Of a DNA stretch of 64,000 bases, positions 12,701-22,796 are shown one piece after another; positions within the stretch are counted from its first letter, which is position 1, and the number at the start of each line of letters is the position of its first letter. The notes below the pieces were generated by a model that saw only the letters and a list, made by a program, of their open reading frames with translations, made no database searches and had not been told where the DNA came from. The stretch comes from Holothuria scabra (lineage: Eukaryota; Echinodermata; Holothuroidea; Aspidochirotida; Holothuriidae): contig CM074194.1 of NCBI GenBank assembly GCA_037179385.1, forward strand, positions 4,419,001-4,483,000. The letters are read 5' to 3'. The translations under genes were made by a program, and so were the position numbers.

Positions 12701-14169
12701 TAATAGTAGATAGGACTGTGCTTTGGAAATACACCCACTAGATATCACTCACCCATCCTTGTGTAGTTTACCATAAGTTGACTCTATACTGAATCGAAAG
12801 ATCAATGGAAAACCAAAAAAGTCTATTCTTCTCCAGAGTCGATGGCAGAGATATGAATTCTAAGTAACTTAGAAAGACTATTCAGTCCAGTGTAATCTGT
12901 CTCGAAGCGTGAAAATAATGAATGGCTTTTTGCTATTATCATGGTTGCAAATCAAGATTCACTACCCACAGTTTTGACAAGTCCGGTAAGCATGCATAGA
13001 AGATATTGCTCTATTACAGATTACTTTGTACAGCCAGCAAAGTTTTCAAGCCATTGTATATCTTATCCTTCAACACAGATAACACAATGTAACACGTAAC
13101 ATACTGAGTGAACTGAGTCACTGCAGAGCCCTCTGTTATAAAGTCCCAGTGCTATTATCCTGATAAATTCTGGTAAGTGCTTACCCTGTGATCAATTCTG
13201 TTCTTCCTATATCATCATTGCTCGTTGTTACTATTTTGCGAGGGACATCTTTCATTCTATTCTGGCCACTTTGTCGAAGTTAGTTTTTTAGTCGAAAATC
13301 ACTAAAACATGTTAATTTGCAACATCTGTAAGGAACAAATGGCGTTTACAAGGCTACACTCGAGGGCACGTGACCCTGTTTAGACATCCTGCCCCGTTTG
13401 CCTCCAAATGAAATTTGAGAATTGAAAAAAATTCATAATTAGATCGTTGAGACATGGATTTGAATCTCAGTGTCGTCTCATTAAAGTCAGATGACTAAAA
13501 TTGTGCAAAAGGGTCTCGAAAGTATAATTTTGATGGCCTCTCGGTGCTCATTTAGTTTTGTAAACTTTATGAATTATTTTCTAAGTAAAAAGTACAACTG
13601 ATTGAAAACAATTCGATACAATTCAGGCATTGGAAAGTACCTTTATTTTAATGTGTTTATTCTTTGGATGTTGCGACTTTCAATGATATATAGAGATAAT
13701 TACATCAGGCTCGCAGCCAGCCCATGTGGAGGGGTGGGTCTTTTTCTAAGATGTGGACCTTTTTCCAAATACGGAGGCGGCTGGCGCGTGCCGTAACCCT
13801 GCAGTTGCTAGGGGCCGGGGCATGCTTCCCCGGAAAAGTTTGAAATCTGCAGAATAGTGAACGGAAATTCTTCCTCAATATCAAGATAACAAATATTTCA
13901 TAGCTGAGCCTTCAAACACAGGGCTGGAAAAATGGACCTCCCTCAAGTTGGGGTGGGTCCGGTCGTTCGAACGCTCCGACCCCCCTTCCGTCTACGGGCT
14001 GTACATGATTCAGCTCACAGGTTTATATTCGTAAAAATAATAGAAAATATCATAGTCATGGTAATATTTTCATGAAAAATTATAAATAAAAACAACTATT
14101 CGCGACAAATCGGAGCAGCTTGTACTGAAAATACTTATTCATCAACCCACTTCATAATCCTCAGCAACA
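9703..14169. other. No gene recognised
   Basis: Apart from the GGTTA run, only short open frames are present. GC-rich islands at 13720-13840 and 13930-13995 (GGGGTGGGTC, CCCCCTTCCG) look like fragments of a dispersed repeat also seen near 1500 and 41830. Confidence 0.5.
10404..10429 (+). repeat. Short (GGTTA)n microsatellite
   Basis: Five units of GGTTA. Similar short runs are at 23288-23302 (CCTAA) and 60060-60073. Too short and too isolated to be telomeric. Confidence 0.85.
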
Positions 14170-14860
14170 ATTTGCACGATGTGGTAGAATATTGCAAAGT
14201 TGCAAAAACGTTCTGGGATGTTTTCGATTGCAAGATTACACAGGCAAAGAAGGGGGTCCGCAGGTGCATATACAAGGTACCAAATTTTGTCCCCAAATCA
14301 ATCAGAAGTAATTTTATTTCGTGCCATTTTATTATCAATATTAACCAGAGGTCTAAACGTCAAGAAGTATTTGGGCAGTCTAAGTAAATTTCCGGTCTTC
14401 AATATAAGCCACCAAAGATCGTGAGAGACTTGTTAAATTTACTTATATCCTGTAGTGCTATGGACCTAAAAGGATAAACCTGGGTAGCCGTTCTGTTTAA
14501 TTACATATATGAATTAAGTGTGTGTAAACCTCTTAAAAAATCCATGTTGCTAGTAATTAAGTAAAATAATTTGTAGAATGATAATAAAGGCTCCTTTTCT
14601 CACTAGTTAACTGAATTTAAAATTACACATGATAATAGTGGTACTTTTATTTGGTAATTTCCTGATCATTTTGCAACTTTCTCACTTTTTTAATTCAGGC
14701 AGAAAGTTCTTGAACAGAAGTTAATGATATCGACTGCTTGGACTCTACTAACAAGGCTACAACCCTGAGTAATCCATTTCCTGCTGTCAGAGGGGTAGTG
14801 ATTATTCTTTTTTTTACCCTCCGCGTCAACCAACGATGCTCCGCCAAGACAGACTTGCGG
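14170..14860 (+). repeat. Long dispersed repeat, copy in the 5' region
   Basis: AGTTGCAAAAACGTTCTGGG, then TTTTGGGCAGTC-like and CTGTAGTGCTATGGACC segments, end in the AATGGTGGCGCTCC-type block. The same order occurs at 45240-45880, so the two are copies of one longer element. Confidence 0.55.
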
Positions 14861-16974
14861 ATGGACTAAACATTTCAGACAGAGAATATCCTGTCACTTC
14901 CACAATTGAAAATGCTTCCATACAGCTATGATCTGGTTGGTGTACCATAGTAAATCATGGCACAATGTTATGTTTTAAAATAGATTAATTTTGCCTTTAA
15001 TATTCTATGGTATTCTATCGTCATTGTTTACTCTTCTCTGAACGATATAGAAACTCATACACCTTATTAAGAAAGCCATTTTTCTGTCTACGTTCTATAT
15101 CTTGTGCAATCCCCAAACCTTCTGCCTCTCATTTTCCTTTTAAAACCCTATTTAAATCTTTGAAGTTTCAAAAACAATTTGTGCGTTTCAGACGCGTAGC
15201 CAGGATTGGGTCATGGGGGGTGTGTCATGGAGAGTGGGGCACGACATCAGGGAAAAGTCTAAGGATAGAAAAAAAAAACGCTATTTTAGGTGTTTTTGCA
15301 TGGCAAGGTTGGATCATGGTGAAGGGGGTTTTGACGCCCATGCATGGCTACACCATGCACGGGAGGGGGGTTGGTGGTGCGTTTATCCCTAAAGAAGGTC
15401 ATGGTGAGGAAGGATGGCCTTGAGAGGGACAAATAATGCCTATTTGAATAAAACAAAACGCAAACAGCGATAAATGTGCTTACAAATTAATAAAGAGAAA
15501 CACCGTACCCCTTTTAAACGGGAACATGGCTTGGCAAGTTGAAATAAGTTTTGCTCTCTTTGACGGCTGGTTATGTAAAATTGATAGAATAAATTTTCCA
15601 ATGGGCGCACTCAGATGTAGCAGACCTCGGCAGCTCTAACTTCACTGTCTGTCTGGGACGGATAAAGGTTTTTGTTTGAGGCTGAATCACCACTGTAATG
15701 AAAAGGAAGGAGATCAATGGGCTGAAAGGACATCCCTTTTGCCACTTCATATAGCTTACTTCTTATCGGATTTCTCTGAGATGTGTTTGAATTTGGTGCA
15801 ATTTCATGCACTGTTCAAATATCAAGGTTACATTTAACTTGGATCAGTGCTGTGTTTACTCCAACGCAAATCTTGTTAAGTTTCAATCCTATTTCATCCA
15901 GCTCAAATCCTAGTTTCGTCAACCAGAATTTATGTTATTTTGTCCAGGATTAGATTATCCAGGAATCTATGGGAAATTTTAACAGGATAATGTTGGAGTG
16001 CGTAGAAAATCGATCCTTGGGTAGATTTAACCTGGGTTTTTTAAGAGTGTGTCATTGACTAAGAATAGGAAGTTATATCCCTCGTATTCCCCCTTTCCAT
16101 CTTTGTTTAACCATCCGTTTGTCAGGTGAAACACTCATGTAATGAAAAGGACCTTCATGAGGTGAGGAGTGATCCCGAAATAGTCGCCCAACCTTTCTGC
16201 AAAGATTGACTTGAGAGATATTAACTATAAGGACCAACGGTAGTCGTCGCTATTTCTCTCCAAAGTATTGCCTTACGGGACTCTTTCTCACGGGTAGGGT
16301 GTGGGGGGGGGGTGACTGTTTGCCCAACTCCACCAGATCCCCAACTAGGGCATAGTGTCTGCCCTACTGAGGCACCTTCGTTTTCCCGATTCAGTCTGGT
16401 TTTGGTCGGGGGGGGGGGGGTTGCTGAAACCCCTCCTCCTGTTCCCTAAGGCCATGGTAGTATCTCCATAATATAGTCTTCATTCAGCCTTGCACATTCA
16501 AGTTACGCCAAGCAGTAACTCCTATTAAATTTCACCTCTGATGAGACCATCATCGTCAGGTGACTCTCAAGAGCCAATTATGAAACAGGACAGTCTACTA
16601 CACTACTTAAACTTGGGGGAAGTGCATTCCTTCTTCATTAAGTTCCTGGAAAAGTATAGCCTCTTCCCATCTTTCTCCCTCATGCACATCAAAGTTTTTT
16701 TTGGGGGGGGGGGAGGGGTGTCAACGATGCCATTTTATAAACACTTTCCAGAGAGAGCAGCGTCTGCGTTATGGGTTTTTGCATACCCTGAAATTTTGTA
16801 CCCACTTGAAAATTCTACTGTTATTTGCTACATAGGTGCCGATTGAAGGAGGGGTTTGAGATGACATAGATGAAAAAGAGGGTGCAATTAAAAATTTGTT
16901 AGTTAGAGTTTTACGGCCCAGTTTCCAATCTATTGGTTCAAGTTTATTTTTTGTTTGTTATGAGAAGCTTACAA
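14861..16974. other. No gene recognised; low-complexity and repeat fragments
   Basis: 15190-15420 is G-rich with repeated CATGG motifs. TTTTTTAAGAGTGTG near 16039 resembles a solo right end of a CACTCTTAAA element. 16540-16640 is an inverted dispersed-repeat copy. Confidence 0.5.
16300..16715 (+). repeat. Poly-G tracts
   Basis: Three G runs of 9 to 12 bases, near 16305, 16410 and 16698, within 400 bp. Other mononucleotide runs of the same sort occur at 23584 (G) and 46508 (C). Confidence 0.8.
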
Positions 16975-17205
16975 AACCGTTTTATATTGTCATTTTATGA
17001 TTTATATCAATAAATTTGAACTTGAAGTCGAGCCGGCCACGTCCCTTTTTCCAGTTGTGGCTCACTTGCTTGTTTTCCATACTCCATTGCTTATGCGAAG
17101 CATCACGCACAGCGGCAGCAGGTTTCGTATTTACCATTTTTGGTAAGACTCGACCTGGGAATCGAACCCGGACCTTTCGCGTGAGAGGGGGATGCTCTAC
17201 AGCAA
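16975..17205 (-). mobile_element. tRNA-derived SINE, minus strand
   Basis: On the minus strand a head with GTAGAGCATCCC and the strong B box GGGTTCGATTCCC (plus strand 17157-17169) is followed by a body containing GCATAAGCAATGGAGTATGG and AAGTGAGCCACAACTGG. An AT-rich end AAATTTATTGATATAAATCA follows. Fragments of the same body lie at 9022-9055, 41995-42020 and 61506-61518; related tails are at 34290-34320 and 58835-58885. Confidence 0.72.
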
Positions 17206-18290
17206 TAAAAACGCAAACAAACAATGCCTGCATTGTCACGTTTCTAATGGTCATTGTGATAGAATGTCGTAGGGCTGAGGCATTTCAGTTCACCATCAAG
17301 CCATCCGTCAATCGGAAAGCCAGTCCATCACCCTGGTGTTTCGTGAAAAAAATGTTTCCAATTTTGCTGTTGCGTATTGTGAAAAGTGTCCAAATGTACG
17401 TCCTAGGCTAGCATAATAAATGTAACTAACATGTTATACAGAAAAAAGTTGGAACATACTGAAAAGTGCACACCGTACACATATCAACGTGCAAAAAATC
17501 CCCAGTTTTTGCAACTGCAAGTCCTGTTGCTGCATCCATCATGTTTGCACTCACAGGATACCCAATGTTAAGTAATTTGTCAGGTGCAACAGGTATGTTC
17601 ATTTCTACAGGGTGCAAAAGTGTCTCGTCTTGCAATCGCCAAAAAACTGCAACCAACAGCCATTTGAATGACGCAATTGGGTGGTTCTTCATTAGCGAGT
17701 ACGGTACTGGTCCCGTAGAGTTTCAAAGTGGAGGCTGCTTTTACTTTCTCCTCCCCCTGTTTTTACTGTTTGCAAAAATAAACTGGGAATACTCTTCTTC
17801 CTTCTTGTGTAGCCTGCAATATTGATTGTCGTCTGGTCGTAATCTTACTCTGGATGCAAATGATAGACCCTGTAACTGCATACGAAGAATCATTGTGTGA
17901 ATTCTGGTATGCTTAAAATATTCTTGCATGTTTCCTGAAAATAAGTTGCTGTCAGGCTGGCCTACGTGCTAAGGCATAGTCAAGTCATAGTACTCAGGTT
18001 TTCTGCAACATTTTCGCCGACCTGCCAAACGGAATTTTAAACGAAGTAAAACCATAGAAGCCCCCCATTATGCAAAACCTCCTAGTTCACAAATTCAACA
18101 GCCATCGTACACATTATTTGAAGTGATTATGAAAAACCTACTTGCAAGCTTTAATATGAAGGGAATAGCTTGTAATTGTGCAAAATGTCTTCAAGTGTCC
18201 AGAGGTCAGCCTGGAAAGAGAACAAAATAATTTCGTAAGCCAATGAAGACAAGTTAGCAGTTTGCGACATTTGATTATTTCCTATCGTGC
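17206..18290. other. No gene recognised
   Basis: Overlapping frames of about 120 codons near 17430-17830 on both strands look like chance products of balanced composition. No domain or exon structure is visible. Confidence 0.5.
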
Positions 18291-18699
18291 CGCGGTCACA
18301 CAACAACGAAAATCAGATCGGGTTCCAATCCAATTTTTTCGGGTTTTTGTTAAAATCTTGCCAATCTCTGGTCAGAAAGTGCCAAAGATTTACCAACTTG
18401 TGTAAATATATAATTTGTACCGCAGAACTATGAAAGTTACGCTAATTATCTCGTGACGTCAAATCAAAAGACAGATTTTGTCGGACTACGATGTCCGATA
18501 AAATGTTATGTCGGTGTTTCGTCACGAAAAAGTCGAATGGCATTTTATTTTTATAGACATCAGATGCAAATCATATAGTTACATTGGTTGACCAATTTCA
18601 AGTTTGGCTCTTTCTACCACAGATGTGGTAGATTTTGGCAAAACCTCGAAAAATGAGTCGGACCGAAATCCAATCCAAATTTCTTGTAGTGTGATCGCG
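18291..18699. mobile_element. MITE, termini CGCGRTCACACWACAA
   Basis: The left end CGCGGTCACACAACAACG is mirrored by CTTGTAGTGTGATCGCG at the right. Just inside, GGTTCCAATCCAATTT on the left pairs loosely with GAAATCCAATCCAAATTT on the right. It is 409 bp, non-coding, and no second copy was noticed. Confidence 0.65.
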
Positions 18700-19756
18700 A
18701 CTGTACGCTTACATTTCCCTTGCGTTTTTCTCTTGCAATGACTGCAATGCGTGCTTACACATTTTATTCAACATATTTGAACATAGTGATACGATGGAAA
18801 ATCCACGGACAGCCTAGTTAGCTAAATTAACCAAAGGAGAGATAAGCGGGGACCAGTCACTATACAGAACTGTTTTTTGGATTACTGTTTGACTTGATAT
18901 TCTGTGTTATGGAGTTTCATTGCTACTCGTGTTGCACAAATAATCACTGTCTAAAACATTCGCTGGTATATATCATATATGAAATGGGAATAAATTACTC
19001 TGATTAGACTATTTATTCCTGTTAGAGGGGATGTGACAAAAATCCTTCATCCATTCTGACATAATATATTTGTCACGGTCGGTTGCATATTTACAAGGAA
19101 GAATCGGACTGTCGGACCCAAACAAAACTGCTATACTCCTTTTGTAAATTCAAAAAGGTGTTCCAAAGCTCCAGTGTGTATGGCAGACCACGTTCTCGGT
19201 CGTTTCCAAAAGAGAATGGTATACATTTTCACTTTGTGTGGGCTATGCACCGAAGTAACGCCGTGATCACTTGATGTGATTCCATAGAGCTAATACTTTG
19301 ACAACTTGAAGCATTAGCGTCATAGTTATTCTTCGTAAACAAGTAACTGTGCTTTCATTAACTGGTTTCTACTTGGGTAGTATCTCAGACATTCTCACTG
19401 CTGGTGAAAGCCCCGCATGGATCGAAACATACCATGGAAGGTAAGCTTCAAATCTATTTTGTTTTAGAATCAGTGAGCATCATTAAGCATAAGTTCATAT
19501 AGTTTAAGTAAGTCTTATGTACAGTATGTTTCCTATGATATATTATTCATGTTGTCCTAGCAACTGTAACTGTACATTGCGCAGTCGTTTTGCATATAGT
19601 CTTGCAGATTTCAGTACTCTCTGGTCTGAGTGTACTTTTGCAGACCTGTCACTGTCACAGCAACCTTGAGGCTTGCATGAAAAAAAAATGACTTGGAAAA
19701 TAATTCCTAACACCAACAAAAACCTCTTCCACGCCGGTTGGTTTCTTCCGAAAGAG
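18700..19756. other. No gene recognised
   Basis: AT-rich sequence without recognisable coding or repeat structure. Confidence 0.5.
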
Positions 19757-20321
19757 CTTAAAGTGTATCTCAAGTAAAAAAAAAATAAAAAATAGTATAT
19801 TAAAGAGCATTAAAGGTGAATTCTAACAGTTTAACTTCCATTTTCATAGGACATTCTTAAGTTGGGATATAAAATGTTGAAGTTTATTCACTTGAAACAA
19901 ATTCGTCTCTTTCGCAATAACTTGTGACATTCTTGTTGTTTAACTCGCATAACCTCCTTTATTTTCCTTAAAAATTATAAAAAAAAATGTTTTCCTGACC
20001 TTGAACACTTCCTGTTTGTTTGCACAGCATGTTGCACAGAGAGGGCTTAATTAATTACATCACCCCGTAAGAGTAAAAGTGCTATCACACCTTGGTACAA
20101 GGTGCTGTAACTTTCAGAAAAACAAAGAATATAATTTGAGTAGTATAACAAACATTACAAATTATTGCTCAATGTACAATTTTAATTTGAGTGAATAAAT
20201 TTCAACAATTTATATCTCAGCTAGAGAATATCTTTTGAAAATGGGAGCTATAGTGTTAGAATGTACTTCCTATGGTCTTTACCATGTATATTTGAATTTT
20301 TTGACTTGAGGTACGCCTCAA
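19757..20321. mobile_element. MITE, termini TTAAAGTGTACCTCAAGT (copy 2)
   Basis: The left end CTTAAAGTGTATCTCAAGTA is mirrored by GACTTGAGGTACGCCTCAA. It is about 565 bp long and non-coding, and contains GGGCTTAATTAATTACATCA. A poly-A stretch follows the left terminus. Confidence 0.7.
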
Positions 20322-20573
20322 TGATCTGTGACAAAGGAAACGAGTTGCCGAAAGCGCAGAGACGCACACTTTCCAATTTTTCTGCCTTACATAACAAATA
20401 TTTAAATCCGAATCTATTTTTTTTGCAAAATTGATTTTTTTCTTATTGAAGTACTCCTATCTGCCCTTTCTATTGGCATATTCAAGTAGATTTTTCAGAA
20501 AAATTGAAGCTTGTCGGGGTCTTACACATCGTATCGAAGGCCTTCGTAAGTCATTCTCTCGGCGAAATCAAAC

Positions 20574-21670
20574 TTTAAAGTGTACCTCAAGTAAAAAAAA
20601 AATCAAATACATATATATATATTTAACACAATAGAAAATGAATTCTAACAGTCCAACTGCCATCTATATGGGTCATTTTTTGAGCCGAGATAAAAAAGTT
20701 TACTCACTTCAAAATGGTACGTTGAGCAATAATTTGTGATGTCATTATTGTGTTACTCAAATTACTGCCTATTTCTTTGGCGTTCTTAAAAGAAGGGTTT
20801 AAGGTCACAAAAGAATTTGGTCCCTTAGAGGAGTACTTATTCTGAGCATTTCGGTGAACTTGTAATTTGCATTTAAATCCGATGTGTGAATCCCAAGATA
20901 TAAGCACGTAAAGTTTTCACATTTTCAACAAAATGTGAACTTGAAGCAAGAACGTATGACATCACATCCCCACCACATTAAGTGGTGGTCTGTTGTTTTT
21001 CTTAAAACTTTATACTGGATTTTCTCTTCAACACCCCATATTATTAAAATATGATTGCATAAGTAGCATGAGAATTTTAAAACTGCGCATCCCCCACAGG
21101 GACCTCGTACTCCTATTAACTTCAGGGTCAACACAACAGTCTGATAAAACAAAGCATTCCTTGTCAATGTGAGGAAGTGATATAAGCTCTTCTGCCCTCT
21201 AACTCACTTTTGAACACAAGTCTACTGACTTCATTTACTGATATCTCAAGAAATGCATGTCTGATTTGAATGGAACTTTCACCACACTGTGTAGATTTTG
21301 TTCCTCATTCACATATGAAAATTAAATTTTTGCTTTACCTTCCCCTTAAAAGTTACTGCACATTATAGGGTGGGATAGCACTCTTACTCTTATGAGGTAA
21401 TATAATTAATTAAACCCTATCCATGCAGCATGCAACGTGAACAAACAGGAAGTGGTCAAGGTCAGAAAAACATCTTTCTTTTTAGAGGGAAACAAAACAG
21501 GTAATGTTATTTGTACAACAAGAAAGTCATAAATTGTTGCGCATTGGACTAAACTGTGTTAAGTGAATACATTTCAACATTTTATATCTCGTCTATATGC
21601 CCTATGAAGACGGGAGTTAGACGTTTAATAAACATTTTTGATTTTATTTTTACTTGATGTACACTTTAAC
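20574..21670. mobile_element. Composite: MITE copy 3 interrupted by another repeat
   Basis: The outer ends TTTAAAGTGTACCTCAAGTA and ACTTGATGTACACTTTAA are a clean inverted pair, but the element is twice the family length. About 20785-21352 is a copy of the long-TIR repeat seen at 49809-50521. Part of the right half of the outer element is inverted relative to copy 2. The structure records at least one nested insertion. Confidence 0.65.
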
Positions 21671-21890
21671 TGTTTCAAAAAAGAGATATTCGTCCACTGA
21701 AGGACAATACGTGACCAACATCACGGCCCTCAGGCCATTTACATTATTGGTCTGTCTGGAAGAAAAGAACAGATACTACACATAATCGTAGTCAAAAGGC
21801 CGAGAAGCGAATGCGTGTTTCAAATCCTACGAGCAATGGAACCGTTTGGTTATCCGGGTTCCTTATCATTCTGGTATAGGGTATTTAAGC

Positions 21891-21915
21891 ATGGAAGATG
21901 TAGATCTTCCCTGCC
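21891..21915 (+). CDS. Candidate first coding exon of the SLC16-like gene (speculative)
   Basis: An ATG with A at -3 and G at +4 opens a short frame, MEDVDLPC, ending one base into the next codon before a GT (GTAATG). This is the phase 1 required by the acceptor at 22610, and the joined codon would be CAT. The donor is weak and such short matches arise by chance. An AT-rich TATTTAAG lies just upstream. It is offered only because no better start is visible nearby. Confidence 0.2.
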
Positions 21916-22610
21916 GTAATGTTAAACCAAGCATATCATAGAATAAGAGAAACATGCTTTTTCGAAGAAACCCCGTGCCAGATCTAAATGACTTCCACAG
22001 TTTGTTTCGAAACGACGACATCTTTCCAAACAACTTCCATGTTTACCATGCGGCGAATAGTTGACATTTTTTAGATCCTGGCAAAGATTTGAAGTGACAA
22101 AATGTCAAAATGTTGTGCAACAGACCTTCTTAATACAAACTACCTTATAACGGAGTAGTTTGTCTTAGTAAATATTAAAAAATACGATAACTAAAATTTA
22201 CTTTGTGTTTGCTAAATGAATATCTATATATTTAAATGTAGCTTTTTCGATACTAATTTGACTTCTTTTGAAAGAAATGACTAGAAATATAATCAAAGCA
22301 TCAAATATAATCAGGGCATTTGAAGCAGGCCTGTAGCCAGACAAGATATAATTTATTGGGAAAATCCCTTCTTGGGGATGGAGTGAACGTTTGTGAGGGG
22401 ACTGAAATATGTAAATTTATATCAAACCACTTCAAATTTCAAGTCTTAACAGTTTAAATTAATGCAGAACATTACAACTACGTTGAGACTTAAACCCTAT
22501 AACTAGTTTATAAATTGATGAGCAACCCTTGCCTTTTTCCTGTGTATATTTGTCCTCACTTTATGAGATACCGAAATTCTTTCATGTCTTTTTTTTTCCT
22601 GTCCTTACAG

Positions 22611-22796
22611 ATCAAGCGAATATTGAATTTTTTCGTAGGTGGCTTGTATTCGTCAGCAGATTCGCGGTTATGTTTTTTCTGACAGGGTCCGTGAAGACTG
22701 GGGGCATTCTGTTTAATAGTGTCGTTTCGGAAAGGATGTCCGGAGCAATGACAGGATTCATTTTAATTCTGCCGTACGCTGTTGGGCGACTCAGTG
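22611..22796 (+). CDS. SLC16-like gene, first recognised coding exon (TM1 and start of TM2)
   Basis: A strong pyrimidine tract ending in TTACAG precedes 22611, and the donor GTAAGC follows 22796. The exon begins at codon position 2 and ends at codon position 1. It encodes residues 1-62 plus one base of Gly63. TM1 contains GSVKTGGILF, which aligns with the Lys-containing TM1 of MCT1. The reading frame stays open upstream of the acceptor to about 22529 but has no ATG there, so the true start lies in an earlier exon. Confidence 0.85.

Noticed and set aside
15007..15423. 138-codon plus-strand frame
   Set aside because: Its second half is Gly/Trp/His-rich because of G-rich CATGG repeats. No domain.
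22529..22610. Extension of the first exon to the left as coding sequence
   Set aside because: No ATG in frame, and a textbook polypyrimidine tract and AG end at 22610.
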